A DNA stretch of 64,000 nucleotides from Laccaria trichodermophora (Eukaryota > Basidiomycota > Agaricomycetes > Agaricales > Hydnangiaceae), in the NCBI GenBank assembly GCA_018417955.1, contig JACTVC010000037.1, forward strand, positions 248,001 through 312,000, in the 5' to 3' direction. Below, one piece after another: positions 43,753 through 54,769 of this stretch. Numbering within the stretch: position 1 is the first letter of the stretch; each line of letters starts with the position of its first letter. Made by a program: the position numbers and the translations under genes. The notes beneath the pieces are model-generated. The model had not been told where the DNA came from and searched no databases. It was given only the letters and a program-made list of their open reading frames with translations.

Positions 43753-45360
43753 TTATGGTATCGAATAAAAGTGAAATGATAGCCCCTCTGCCCTATATTG
43801 CTTCACCTCCTCGTCAGCAACATGGGGCCCATTTCTGAACTCCACGTGAACTGATTTCATTCGACAGACTTCACCCCTTTCTGCTGCATCCCATCTCTTG
43901 CGAAACATTTCCGCAAAAACTCCGTCTGCGGAGGAAATAGTTGGTCCAAGACGGATGCTTTGCAGCTTGGGACATAGGAACATGCGATGTGCACCCTCGT
44001 CTTCCGAGTTTGGCCAAAGCTTTCCCAATGCGTTAAGAAATTCGTTGGTAAGGAATCCGGCAGCAGTTTCATCGATCTTGATTTCTTCGATTGTCGGCAA
44101 ATCCAACAAACACTGTATTAAATCATTCTCGGGAATACGAAAGTTTTCCAGCATAATGCTTCGCAGCGGCGGGCTGGAGCGTTCCACAAAATGTGATAGA
44201 TCGGCGCCCGAATTGTGTGCGTCAAGCTCAACCGAGTTTCCAGAGAGGATGAGTTGCAATGCGTTGAGCGATGGTAGCGTCAACGTCGAGATAAGCGAGT
44301 TAATGGGTATGGTTGAGTGAAGACGGAGATCCTGGAGCGATGTATGGGTATGAGAGCCTGTCAAGAGTGTAGAAAAAAGGGGAATAGAAATCCCGTATAG
44401 ATAGCAGGTTTTCAGTTGAACCGATCTCTGAATAATGTGAAAGCAATCCATCAAAGATAGTCGACAATCTAGACGAACATCGACGAGTTGATCCCAATTC
44501 ACAATCGGCAAAAATCGTCTCGCTTTGACATTTGGACTTTTCCAAGTCAATTTGCGTAAATCTGGCGAATGGCTGAACAAGGCGGAGAGGTGGATAGGAA
44601 GTCTACGTTGCTCCTCGCAACGTATAAGGAAACTCTCCAAGCAAAGCACTTCGTCCTGGGGCAGTAATGCAAGAAATACATCAGTTGCCTCCATGGTGGG
44701 AAGATCCAGCTCAAGATTGTCAATGTGTTCGCCCGCCAAAGTTTGTGCAATGGTTCGGAAGGCCTCGCGTCCCTCTGGTTTCTGATAATACTGCTTGCCT
44801 GCAGAGAGGTGGATGGAAATGGGAAGCGTGGAAGAGCAGCTTAGCCACTTTCGCATAAGCTCGGGATGGATGCTTTGCCGACAAGACATGTGTCCTTTAC
44901 CCGATGACCAGCACCTGACATACAGAGACGGCCACATTTTAGGATTATGAGTGACGTAGTCCCTCCAGGCAGGAGATACATGGCACAGCACCAAAGGTGC
45001 ATCGGTAGGTTTAGGTCGGATAAAGGGGGATTGAGGAAGACAGAACGTGAATATATCGTCGACAATCTCCGTGGGCAGCAGGCCGAAACCGTGATCATCA
45101 TACAGTTTTTTTAATCGTTGCCTCTCGCGGACTTCCTTCAGCTTCAGAGGTTTCTTCTCTCTATTTTCCTCCCGCGGGTGTCTTATCTGCCTTGTAGAGA
45201 CGTCTGACTTTGACGAATGTGAGGGGACAAGTTCAAGGGTGAACCAGCGAATTGCGATTCTGAAGAAAAAGACGTAAGAAATTTCAAAGGAGCCAGAATC
45301 AAACAATGCACACATGATTGCCAAAGGAATCAGCCACGTTAGCGGAGAAACACTATCCAT
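43753..45360 (-). CDS. F-box protein with LRR-like C-terminal region
   Basis: One 535-aa frame from the ATG at 45360. After an N-terminal hydrophobic stretch and a basic linker (KKPLKLKEVRERQRLKKLYD), the F-box reads GLLPTEIVDDIFTFCLP...LVLCHVSPAWRDYVTHNPKMW at about residues 96-148. The remainder is a leucine-rich, LRR-like scaffold (for example LDLPTMEATDVFLALL, LRKLTWKSPN, LRSIMLENFRI) ending VADEEVKQYRAEG. Basidiomycete F-box proteins of this sort are substrate receptors of SCF ubiquitin ligases; target unknown. The N-terminal 60 residues could instead belong to a separate exon or start downstream. A broken copy of its C-terminal half lies at 16087-16915. Confidence 0.8.
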   Translation of the reverse strand: MDSVSPLTWLIPLAIMCALFDSGSFEISYVFFFRIAIRWFTLELVPSHSSKSDVSTRQIRHPREENREKKPLKLKEVRERQRLKKLYDDHGFGLLPTEIVDDIFTFCLPQSPFIRPKPTDAPLVLCHVSPAWRDYVTHNPKMWPSLYVRCWSSGKGHMSCRQSIHPELMRKWLSCSSTLPISIHLSAGKQYYQKPEGREAFRTIAQTLAGEHIDNLELDLPTMEATDVFLALLPQDEVLCLESFLIRCEEQRRLPIHLSALFSHSPDLRKLTWKSPNVKARRFLPIVNWDQLVDVRLDCRLSLMDCFHIIQRSVQLKTCYLYGISIPLFSTLLTGSHTHTSLQDLRLHSTIPINSLISTLTLPSLNALQLILSGNSVELDAHNSGADLSHFVERSSPPLRSIMLENFRIPENDLIQCLLDLPTIEEIKIDETAAGFLTNEFLNALGKLWPNSEDEGAHRMFLCPKLQSIRLGPTISSADGVFAEMFRKRWDAAERGEVCRMKSVHVEFRNGPHVADEEVKQYRAEGLSFHFYSIP

Positions 45361-45567
45361 CGTGAGTGTCTGTCGTAGGATTCACGATGTCAGCGATAAG
45401 GAGTGAAGCTAGTGAAGCTTTGAAGTACGAAGCAAGAAGGTTCGAGCACAGCCTTGGACAACGCGTTTGGTTGATCAACGGGCCGGGCTAAAAATAACTA
45501 CAATTTTGGAAAGGAACACAAGAAACCTTACAGGGGCACGTTGTAACGACAACGAACTAAGCAATAC

Positions 45568-47218
45568 TCAAACTAATTGTAGGTATACATCCTGACAGCT
45601 TCGTCTGTCGTAATGTGGATTGTTGACCGTTGGCGACCAAACCACATCCAATCTTCCATTGGCCGTGATATTGGGGCAGAGAGCCCACTGATCGGGGTTA
45701 TGGTTACCTGCGAGAATAAGCGGCCCAAGCAGTGGACCATCCATTATCAATGGGTTTTCCTTCATGACACATCAGCTCCGATCATAGAGGAGCTATATTG
45801 CCTTACAGTGGTGCAATAACCGCCATACGCGAGCGGAGGTAGTTGGGCAGAGATAAAAGTCGGAGAACCACCTTCCGGAAGTGACCACGAAGTGGTCTTG
45901 AAATTGGGGTTTGTTGCGGACACTGGGTATAAACCTCTGTCTTCCAAATTGATAGAAGTCCAAATGCTGGAGCAGGTAGTGCAAGCCTAAAAAGATATCA
46001 ATATCGTATTGGGGTCATCTGAACAACCTTTACCCACGGAAAGAATAGAGTACCCCACATGAGGCACGGTGTTGACGTCAATAACCTTCACAGGAGTTGC
46101 CTTGCTTCCTAACTGTTTCCCGATCGCAACCAGCGTAAAATTGGAACGCGTTGTCTGGAGGCAATGATGAGAGTCAACCGGCGCCGCCTGGGTATCTTGA
46201 TAAATGGTGAGACGATCCGCGGCACCACAAAACTCTGTGGCGTCTGCTTCGCAAGTCATTCCGCAATCGCCATCCTGAGTTTTGGCCCCTCCCTCGAGAA
46301 ATTCACCACACCCTTCGAGGTAGAGACGTCAAGAATACAGATAAAAATCAAGTACAGACGGAGATACGCACAACATTCAATCCCAAACTCCGTTCCGGAG
46401 ATTCCATAATTATTGGCCTTGCACTCTGATGCACATTTCTCGACTGTGACGCCGCCTTGAATGTCAACCTTCTTATGAAGCGAACGCGTGACACGATTAT
46501 CCCTGGAAAACTCGAGAGTTGAGCGTAGATTACACAGGAGGATAAAAGAACGTACGTGAAGCATCCTTTGTACGTCCAGTCCCCAACAACAGGATTGTTC
46601 TTCGGGGGTGGTGTACCGTTATAGTAAATGAATACCCTGTTTTGCCCACCGCATAACGAGCCGGAATCACCAGCACAGGGATAGCTACATTCGGAAGCGT
46701 CAACAGTGGTAGCCGCCTCCTGGATCGTGTAGCCGCAATCTGCATTCGATTGCCGATTTGGAAAGACGCAAAAATCATAATTAAGCACGTACAACATTCC
46801 TATATGGAAAAACGTTCATTGGATTGTTGACATTAACCAGAGAGAAAACTTGGCGAACCTGTCCATACTCAAGACCAGAATAACTGTATGCTCCTGCGGA
46901 GCAGAAGGCGTTACAAGCCGCAATTGTCATTGTCAAAGCCCTGGTAGAAGCTTCAAGCAGTGTACGGCTTGTGGAAGAGTCGCTGAGCAATAGATTTGTC
47001 AACTCTGATTAAAAAAATCGGCAACGGAAAACAGATTACGTGTAGCATCCAACGGCCTTCCACCCCACGAGGGGCCCGTCAACATTTTCTTTTGTCTTGA
47101 TCACAGCCGTCGACTCGGCGGCTGAGATGACGACCTAAATTGGGATGAAAACTTGAGAATTAGGGAGGTCAGAGCGTAAACGCACGGGAAGGAATATGGC
47201 AAATAGCAACAAGAGCAT
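45568..47218 (-). CDS. Secreted protein with two WSC domains
   Basis: Minus strand, about six or more exons. The ATG at 47218 plus a 50-bp intron gives the signal peptide MLLLLFAIFLPVVISAAES. The first WSC domain covers GWKAVGCYT, TMTIAACNAFCSAGAYSYSG and, after an intron, DCGYTIQEAATTVDASECSY with PCAGDSGSLCGGQNRVFIYY. The second follows WTYKGCF: VDIQGGVTVEKCASECKANN, ISGTEFGIEC, DCGMTCEADATEFCGAADRL with TIYQ. A C-terminal region of about 200 aa with paired cysteines (SRSCQDVYLQLV end) has no family I can name. WSC domains are cysteine-rich carbohydrate-binding modules of wall sensors and secreted enzymes. The exon around 46790-46740 is uncertain and could hide a small defect. Confidence 0.78.
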
Positions 47219-48496
47219 GACGGTGTAAATTTCAAGAGATGAGAGGCCGTACTGAGACTGCAAGCAGCTCAACTTAGTCGGTTTAATAGGAATTTGAACG
47301 AGAGCTTGTTGTACGTGGGCCGCAGCGTTCCAATACCTGGAACGTATAAGAAGCCAAAATGCCGCGTAATCGATTATCAATTAATCCTTGAATGCCGCGA
47401 GCTTATTATGAGCAATGAATATCGTATTGAATTCAACGACAAGACTTACCGTCGTTTCACAAAGATGATCCCTGTGTGTAATCAAACTATTCAAGGACAG
47501 AGATACCACGAGCGCCCTATCGTTCCTTTCGTGGAGAGTGAATGGTGCTCCAATGTTAATTGGTGCGGTAAGACGTACCTGAAGTTTCATTGTCCAATTG
47601 GGTTTGAATCTAAAGCCCGAGTTAAGATGGCAGATAGCAGACTTGGGACAGTGACTCCCTCAGACTGATTCCAAGCTCATCAGGTTGAACCGCCTCCATT
47701 TACCAGAAAAGTAGAGATTTGCAGAACCGAAGGGTACGAGATGTTGCCAAAGATCAGAGTTGATCAAGTTGGTGGAAAAGAAAAAGGCGGTGGTGGTGAA
47801 GCATGGCAGGAGAAGGATTCCGGGGGAAGAATGTGAGGAAACATAGGATAAAATGGCCGAGGAAAGGAGACGGATAATGGACAGTGATCAGTGCAGCTAT
47901 AAACACCCGAGATACTTACAGACCTAACCCTGGCGTGGACCTGATTACTCAGCTAATATATCACTCATATATTTAATTTATATTGCTGATGTGTTGTAAA
48001 AAAATTGCGTATTCGGAATCAGCTGTAAAAAATGATGCGCGTGATTGGTATGAGCGCCGCACGGACCAGGCAAGGACGATATTGACACCAAATCTACCCC
48101 ACACGTCCAAACTGACTCCAAAAAAAAAGCTAAAAAGACAGGAGGAAACCTGGACGGAAAAGTTGGGGGAAAGTTCAGCAACAATGAGTCTTTTTTCAGT
48201 CGGTCGCGGACTTACTTCCAAGGCGTTGCAGGCTTCATACGCTCCAGGCCAACTCCAGGCTCAGCACACATTTAGTGATCGTATGGCTGGGCCATTCTCA
48301 ATCAAACCGTACTACCGTTGAGAAGCAACTATTATCAATCTGGTACGTCGAAGAAATGAAGTCTAGTTAAAAATTCCCCAGGCAAGGACCTTCCTGAGCT
48401 CTCTGAGTCGTCCGACTCCGGCCCCGCGTGCCGTTAGGTGATGCTAAGATCGAGCCCCAGACGAAAAAATCGGTGGACTCTCAAGAGACACAATAG
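47219..48496. other. Intergenic region
   Basis: No supported gene. A 45-codon plus-strand frame (48184-48321, MSLFSVGRGLTSKAL...) and a 124-codon frame at 47294-47668 show no motif and are left uncalled. Confidence 0.5.
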
Positions 48497-49474
48497 AGCC
48501 TAGACAGTCCAGATGGCTCGAGGATTGGGGAACGTCGCCACGATACGCGAAGTTTCAACACGTGGATCCAGACTTCCCGTTCAACAAGTACCGGACAATC
48601 AGCGATAAGCTATCCAAATCCCAGGCGAGCCTGTTGATGCAGATACGGACGGGACAAATTCCTCTCAACGCGTACTTGTACCGGATCAAGAAGTCTGTTA
48701 CCAGTCGCTGTAACGCCTGTTGGGAGCTGGGATGTTGGACAACCAACGAGACGGTCATTCACTATCTCTTCGAATGTCAAGCTTACGCAGCCCTAGCATA
48801 GCGGCCCAGTGCCCTGCCCATATCATGCCTATCTGCTGCGTGAGTTGTTGAAGTTCATGGGGATGACAGGCAGATTCAAGAGAACACAGGGCGACATGAT
48901 AGGTGATGTGTCTCAATTGGAATCCGAGGAGGTTTGACAGGTAGCACTTCGATTTACAGGTTTACGCTCGAAAGCGAGGCTTCTGCAGAAGAACCAGCTC
49001 AGGCTGGGGGCTTTTGGCCCACAAAACCACTCTCACTTTCTTACCCGCATTTCAGCTTGCGGACGCTATGCTCAAGAACTATTGATACAGGCGAATCTCA
49101 ATACGGACTAATGATGGATAACGGACAACATCTCTCACAAACTTCCTATACGCACGTCCCATCTCAGCTGTGCCTACTGCTACGCGGTCGGGTACTTAGA
49201 AGACAAAACACCACACCAGATGGAACTCAGGATCAGACGATCTGGGCGAGACTACCCCGCCGCCATACGAGGCGCGTTTCTGTGCCGGGCTGTGTGGGGG
49301 AATGGTCGCCAAGGGCGTGCCGCCACCAGTGCATGAGACGGCCTCAGGGGGTTAGGAATTATAGGCATTGGGGCCTTAGGTAGTCTACATTAGTTGTAAG
49401 GTTTGACATGGGGCTTCGCCCCAATAGACATTAATTGGACACAAAAAAAAAAAAAAAAAAAAACAGCCTAGACA
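48497..49474 (+). mobile_element. 5'-truncated LINE with poly(A) tail and 10-bp target duplication
   Basis: The insert 48507-49463 is flanked by the direct repeat agcctagaca (48497-48506 and 49465-49474). Its first codons already encode the C-terminal part of a LINE ORF2: RWLEDWGTSPRYAKFQ, KLSKSQASLLMQIRTGQIPL, NAYLYRIKKSVTSRCNAC and the zinc-binding tail ETVIHYLFECQAYA, then a TAG at 48799. The 3' untranslated part has a perfect 6-bp stem with a ttc loop (tggggc/gcccca, 49409-49423) and ends in about 21 A residues. 5' truncation, oligo-A and target duplication are the hallmarks of target-primed reverse transcription. Confidence 0.88.
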
Positions 49475-49762
49475 TGTACAGTGGGATGAGCATATGTGAT
49501 TATCTGTGAGTTACATAGTCGCTCGATTTTGTTTCCACCTGTCTACCGTTGCCTTGAAGTGAATGGATCGTATTTACTCCAAAATTATTCCTTTCGCTTC
49601 ACCCTCGTTAATTTAGCTGGCGTCGGAGCTGTGTCAATTGATCTGCATCGAAGCGGTTGGCACCTGGAAACCACTCAGAAACGTCTAATCGGCCACATGT
49701 TTGTGCACACCATCTCCTCTCCCACATTTCAGGTGAATAATCCTCTCGTGACCCCATGCCTA

Positions 49763-50932
49763 TCAAGCCGGCGAACCGCGAAGAATCTTCAGGGTTTTTC
49801 GCATTCTCCCATATGTCTTCTGCATCTCTCGCGGTCGGCCGACTGGTGGGTAAGTCGACGTAAAGTGAAAGGCTTGACCTATTCGGCCTATTTCCCCAAG
49901 ATCTCGGAGCACGCCGCCAGCTGATAGTATTGTGGTCAGAAAAGATAACATAGATGATATGAAGCCGTACTTCAAGTGATTTCGGTGCAGGCGCAAGTGC
50001 TTCAGTTGAGGCGAGATATTGTTCATTACAATGTACGGGGGCTGCGGCCATGAAAATCCAGCTATATGGGCCTGTGTCAATGATGGAAATCGCAAATTTT
50101 TGAATTGTGGAGCGAGGGAACGGGTACGGCGGGAATCAGGGCAAATGCGATTGGTTGGGCCCATTCCAGCGGGGCAGCCAGATCGAGAGCAAAGAAATAG
50201 GCCTGATAGAACAGGCCGCGGAAATGGAATGAGTTCTGCGATAGACATTATGTCCTGGCCATTCGCCGAGTGGATGCTCAAGATACGCAACGAAGAGGCG
50301 ATAGCCGCAAGTATGCCATGTACGGCCTTTTGGATCTCCTGGTTTCCGCGAGCCAGCTCGGCTGAATAACTGTAGGTCACGATCTCGTTTGGACCCCCCT
50401 TACCAATAATCCATTGGGCGTCCGCAATCATCTCCTGTTTTTCTTCCAAGGTGAGGGGTTCGTATTCATTGCCCTCCGAGTCGCTGCTGCTGTCTGAGGT
50501 AGTATCGAAACCCTCTTCCTCGCCATCTTTTTCACTTAGTCTGACACTATCGTCGTCAGAATCGACGATGATCGATGCAGTTTCATCGTCCGAGTAATCG
50601 TCATCGCTTTCATCATCGGAAACATCGAGGAAGGGATGGGGCCATGTGATGTGCAGATATTGGACATCATTGAACCCAGGAGGGAGGCTCCGCACGATCG
50701 AATCGAAGGTGATAATTTGCTTCGCCCTACGCAAGCAAATCGATTGGTATTTGAATGGTTCTGATAATCGTTGAAAGTCTTTTGAGACGAGTTCCAACCT
50801 GCGTCCTGTAGTACCGTCGTCGATGCAAGCTTTTGAAAATATGGACATCCATATCTCGTTAGAAAATGTATCCATATTGCTGTTCTTTGAATTCGACCAG
50901 TCGACGTCCGCTTGAGAGTTGGCTTGAATCAA
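49763..50932 (-). CDS. F-box-like protein with acidic insert
   Basis: A 389-aa frame. The N-terminus is an F-box-like motif: MDTFSNEIWMSIFSKACIDD, then LELVSKDFQRLSEPFKYQSI; the start may be the ATG of MDTFSNEIW (about 50872) or the upstream one at 50932. An acidic segment (DVSDDESDDDYSDDE, then SIIVDSDDD) follows at about residues 104-135. The later part is leucine-rich (LKHLRLHRNHLKYG). The C-terminus is uncertain: a neighbouring frame continues with RRWCAQTCGRLDVSEWF to 49608, so an intron near the 3' end is possible. Likely a substrate-adaptor type protein; target unknown. Confidence 0.6.
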   Translation of the reverse strand: MIQANSQADVDWSNSKNSNMDTFSNEIWMSIFSKACIDDGTTGRRLELVSKDFQRLSEPFKYQSICLRRAKQIITFDSIVRSLPPGFNDVQYLHITWPHPFLDVSDDESDDDYSDDETASIIVDSDDDSVRLSEKDGEEEGFDTTSDSSSDSEGNEYEPLTLEEKQEMIADAQWIIGKGGPNEIVTYSYSAELARGNQEIQKAVHGILAAIASSLRILSIHSANGQDIMSIAELIPFPRPVLSGLFLCSRSGCPAGMGPTNRICPDSRRTRSLAPQFKNLRFPSLTQAHIAGFSWPQPPYIVMNNISPQLKHLRLHRNHLKYGFISSMLSFLTTILSAGGVLRDLGEIGRIGQAFHFTSTYPPVGRPREMQKTYGRMRKTLKILRGSPA

Positions 50933-51437
50933 GCAAATCTTAGACTGTCTTGGTGGAGGTGTTTGTCACGTGAACTGGTCAAACTTGATCTCAACGTATT
51001 CTGACTGTTCAACAATGAATTAACACGGAGCTGAATAGTACACGGAATATCACAAAAGAGTGGCTGGCCGAGTTCACAAAGACTCGCTTCAACAATGGTA
51101 TGACGACCAGCGTCTGCATTGCGAAAAACCTGTAGACGACCACGGGGGGGTGAGTATCGAACCAGCGATAATCACAACTGATGCTACAGCCCTTCGAGTC
51201 CTATGATCCAATAAGCCTCCTTCAGAGTAGTAGGAGGGCAATCAACGAACCGCAGTCACCCCGTATCGGCGGGTGTAGTCATCCAGCGAAGGATAGGGTG
51301 GGAGCGATGGCTAACCTGGAGCCCGCCCAAGCTAACGATGGGTTGCGGAAACTTGACGCATCGTAGGCTCGCCCACGGGAACGACTGGGGGCTTGGGACT
51401 ATTCCGGAACCATGGTACGCCTGATAACGGGCTGAAA
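50933..51437. other. Intergenic region
   Basis: No supported gene; 5' flank of the F-box-like gene and 3' flank of the next. Confidence 0.5.
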
Positions 51438-52064
51438 TTAGACTTGTTCCCCGTCCAAGATAACATCGAAGAACGCACCAATGCAGCAGAAAACATTGCT
51501 CTTACGTTTCTCCTGAGTCTCGTGATCGTCCTCGTCGCCCAGCTGAGAGTACTGCGATACAGTACTCGCACCGCTGAGAGGAGTAAGGGGGAGAGTTAAC
51601 GTTGGAGACGACTGCGCTTTGGGCTGTTGTTGCGTCGTCGTCGGTGAAGGCGGGGGCAGTGTTTGGCAGGGCGATTTCGGCTGTGCGGAAGCCAGAGATG
51701 AGTTGCATGAGCTGAAGACAACGAAGAAGAAGAGACACACCTGTTCCTCATCCTTGTCCCGCTTTACCTCATTCAACGCCTTCCTTGCCTCAGAAAGAAA
51801 CCGCCGCTGGGCTTCAAGTGGGTATCGCGGTTCCTTGTACACTCTTCCGCCCTGCTCATGAGCGGTGTTCGGAACGACCAAGGCCGCAAACGCTTGGAAA
51901 CCGTGAGAGGGTGCTTGGAAGGTAACATGGTGTGTCGAAGGGCCCTGAAAGGCCATGTGGGGCGCGAGTGGTGGGAGGCTAAGGGGAGACGGGCGTCGAG
52001 GAATGTAGTACCGTGGGTCGCGGGGTGAAGTTGGGCTAGAAGGGGCTGGCATTAAGGTCGTCAA
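51438..52064 (-). CDS. Hypothetical Pro/Ser-rich protein
   Basis: Minus-strand frame from the ATG at 52064. The first 109 residues are Pro-rich then helical (LEAQRRFLSEARKALNEVKR). A 60-bp intron (gtgtgt...gcacag) after KDEEQ preserves phase into PKSPCQTLPPPSPTTTQQQ, and the protein ends KSNVFCCIGAFFDVILDGEQ-V, about 188 aa spliced. No known domain. The C-terminal hydrophobic/Cys stretch could be a membrane-targeting tail. Composition and splice signals suggest a real gene, but I cannot name it. Confidence 0.5.
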   Translation of the reverse strand: MTTLMPAPSSPTSPRDPRYYIPRRPSPLSLPPLAPHMAFQGPSTHHVTFQAPSHGFQAFAALVVPNTAHEQGGRVYKEPRYPLEAQRRFLSEARKALNEVKRDKDEEQVCLFFFVVFSSCNSSLASAQPKSPCQTLPPPSPTTTQQQPKAQSSPTLTLPLTPLSGASTVSQYSQLGDEDDHETQEKRKSNVFCCIGAFFDVILDGEQV

Positions 52065-52260
52065 GTCGTTACTAGGTCGTTATTGATGTGCTGAATGTTG
52101 TAAAGTGTGGGTAAAGTCGAAAAAAGCAGAAGGTTACTTATATACCTTTGGCTATGCAGTGTTGATGGCGATGAAACGCGGTCATGGGGACGGCATTTGG
52201 CACAGCTCATGCAAAGAATTCTCAAACCTCATCATTACAACTCATACATCGGATTTCAAC

Positions 52261-52342
52261 TCGAGTATGGTGTAACGGTTAACATTACCGCCTTTCAAAT
52301 ACTCATGTCGCGGTAGCTCGGGGTTCGATTCCCCGTACTCGA
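52261..52342 (+). tRNA. tRNA-Glu (anticodon TTC) with 11-nt intron
   Basis: Folds as a complete cloverleaf: 7-bp acceptor stem tcgagta/tactcga, D arm gtgt...acat, anticodon stem accgc/gcggt with loop ctttcaa, T arm cgggg-ttcgatt-ccccg. Anticodon TTC reads GAA/GAG (Glu). The 18 nt between the anticodon stem strands leave an 11-nt intron after position 37, the canonical site. The B box (ggttcgattcc) is intact and a T run (ctttttg, about 52361-52367) lies downstream as a pol III terminator. Confidence 0.92.
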
Positions 52343-52889
52343 AATTTTAGCAGACAAGATTTCTTTTTGCTTCACCTGCTAAATAATATATTTTTCTTTA
52401 GGAGTAAAGCAAGATGAACTCCAACAGTATCAACCTGCACACTTACAAAGAGATAAGGAACAGCATGGGTGTTCTCACAGGTATCGCTCCAGAACCTGTA
52501 CTCAAATCTGCTGGTTTTCAAGTCCAAGAAATTGTAGTAGTTATGGTTCTTCATTTTTGATAAGATGCAATAAAAATGGAGGCAGAAGTAAGGTGGAAAA
52601 GATCACCCTTCCACACTAGAGAACATGCAAAAAATTAGAATAAAACACTTTAGTAGTCTGAAGACCAATTAGTCAAGGCTCAAAGAAGATTTGAGGCTGA
52701 CAAATAGTTTAGTAGAAGTGATAAGATAAGTAGAGTATGCAACAAGATGCAGAGTTCAAGGCTGCTGGTGTGCCAAAAAATCTGCCATTTCATTTATTCC
52801 TCACTTTTATCTTATTTTTGAAAACTTTGAGGGGGTCAGGATCACAGTTTTTATTTTCTGGTTCATTTTTCACTTCATTTTTTATGGTA
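52343..52889. other. AT-rich spacer between tRNA and Tc1 element
   Basis: No gene. Composition changes sharply at the 3' end of the tRNA: AT-rich and with very few CG dinucleotides. The last 60 bp (cacagtttttattttctggttcat) are partly complementary to 54222-54258 on the other side of the Tc1 element. Confidence 0.5.
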
Positions 52890-54219
52890 TACTCGGGGTG
52901 TACGAAAGTGACCGGACACCACGTGATGATCATGCATCACAATCTTGTGAGGCCCAAAAAGAATCGTGCATATCTCAACACCCAGATAGCCATAGCTTGC
53001 CAAATGTTGAGTGGAGGAAGGTATATACAATGAAATACATATTCTGCAATTAAAACCGTGTGTGCCCTCCTTTTGCAGCCAAGATGGCCTGAACACGATC
53101 CGGCATGGTATTTATGTGTTTGTCTAGATCTGAGACGGGTAGCTGCTCCCATGCATCTCGAACAGCCTTGATGAGCTTTGGAACAGTGTTTGGAAGGTGT
53201 GGAGAAGAACGAATAATAGTCTTCAGGTCATGCCACAACGGCTCGATGGGATTCAAGTCAGGTGAGTTTGGTGGATGAGGGAAGAGATCAATGCCGTGAT
53301 CAGCAAGCCATTTCTTTGTCCTTTTTGCAGTGTGACTTGGTGCGTTATCTTGCTGAAAGACAATTCCAGGTCGCTCCTTCTCCATTTGATGGTAAAATGG
53401 AGCAAGGTGTGGTTCAAGGACCTGAGAGATGTACCGATCAGTGTCCATTCCACCACCTTTCCCTCCAGGATACTCTAGCACAACGAGTGGGCCCTTGACA
53501 CCTCGCATGAAGCATCCCCAAACCATGACCCTCACCGAAGACTGCTTGAAATTGGGTACAACACAGTTCTCGTCATATTCTTCATCTGCGCGGCGTGTGA
53601 TGAAAACCCGGCCATTGCTGTCATCAAGCTGGACATAGCACTCGTCGGAGGACAAAAGGTTATCCCATTCCTTTGTCTCAATTCCATCAAAATCTTCAGC
53701 CCATTCAAGCCTCTTCTTCTTCTGATGAGTGGTAAGAAAGGGCACCTTGCGTGCAACTCGTCAGTGGTATCCCTTGCTGTCAGCAACCTTCCTCACAATT
53801 GCAGTACTGATGTCTGCAGGCACGTCTTTGGCGATCTGTGGGAAGGGTTTCTTGCGGTCCTTTAATACCTCTCGCATAACTGCACGTTTGCTACGCTCAT
53901 CGAGCTTTGGTGGACGCCCAGAGCGGTGGAGGTTTGCGCTTGAGCCTGTCTTTTTATAGCGTCTCCAAATGTCAGACGCAGTTGATCGTTTGATGCCAAG
54001 CAATTTGGCTGATTGTCGAAGCTTTCCTGAGGCCTTCATGGCTCCAATAAACTGGTTTTTGATAGATTCAGAGAGCTGAGTACGTGGGGCCTCATCATGC
54101 GACATTGCATGGATAGACGTGGATTGTGCAATAAGTAATTACGATACAAGATGAACCACCACCCAATGTGAAGAGCGTGGCAGTCACGTGTGTCCGGTTA
54201 CTTTCGTACACCCCGAGTA
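52890..54219 (-). mobile_element. Tc1-type DNA transposon, nearly complete
   Basis: A 1326-bp element at 52892-54217 between TA dinucleotides (52890-52891 and 54218-54219). Terminal inverted repeats of about 36 bp begin ctcggggtgtacgaaagt and differ at a few positions. It contains one transposase frame with a single stop (see next entry). TA duplication, size and the DD34E transposase assign it to Tc1/mariner, Tc1 branch. It sits in a CpG-poor block but is itself CpG-richer, so it arrived later. Confidence 0.93.
53050..54105 (-). pseudogene. Tc1 transposase with one internal TGA
   Basis: Minus-strand frame from the ATG at 54105, about 351 codons, interrupted only by TGA at 53763-53761 in the context GYH-stop-RVARKVPF. 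The DNA-binding half has two helix-turn-helix-like parts (LRQSAKLLGIKRSTASDIWR, then SGRPPKLDERSKRAVMREVL). The catalytic half shows the first Asp in LLSSDECYVQLDD, MVWGCFMRG, the second in FQQDNAPSHTAKR and Glu in NSPDLNPIEPLW; 34 residues separate the second Asp from the Glu. A CGA to TGA change explains the stop. Otherwise the gene looks intact. Confidence 0.9.
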
Positions 54220-54769
54220 TGTCTCTAAAAATGAACAAAAACTGTGAGCACCCCTTATGAGTGATATATGGCCAATTTGAACAGATTTCACAAAATCAGC
54301 TATAACTCACTCAATTATGGTGCAGAAATTATGTTCTTTGACTCATTTTGAAGGTAATGGGCAGGGTTATCATTACCTGCACCCAGATCTGTCAATACCC
54401 ATTCCTGTGCAGAATACACCAACCTGTTGCTACTTTCTAGTAACAGATGACACTTCCTCAGTACCAACAGAATTTACATTGAAGAAAGAAAAATCCATAC
54501 AAAGATTTACAGATAGGGTCTACTATAAATCTTTGCTCTCATATAAAAAAAATGACAGCAAAATTTATCTTACCTCTCACTTGAAACAATATGAAAAAAA
54601 GAAACTATAGAAGCAAGGGCAGGCTTAACAAGATGAAGGTCCTCTTCTTATTTGACTGCATATTGAACCAGAAAACAATATGCTTGCCAGGTAATGTATG
54701 AGGCAAATGTGTGAGGCAACAATGTATAATGCAGGCAAGATGAGGCAAAACATATTCAAGTGTCATTGA
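54220..54769. other. AT-rich spacer
   Basis: No gene; AT-rich and CpG-poor, like the neighbouring TPR-CHAT gene. A 97-codon plus-strand frame at 54317-54610 has no motif. Confidence 0.5.

Noticed and set aside
47294..47668. 124-codon plus-strand frame
   Set aside because: Overlaps the 5' end of the WSC gene antisense and shows no domain.
48184..48321. 45-aa frame MSLFSVGRGL...
   Set aside because: Too short and without a recognised family; kept as an unassigned possibility only.
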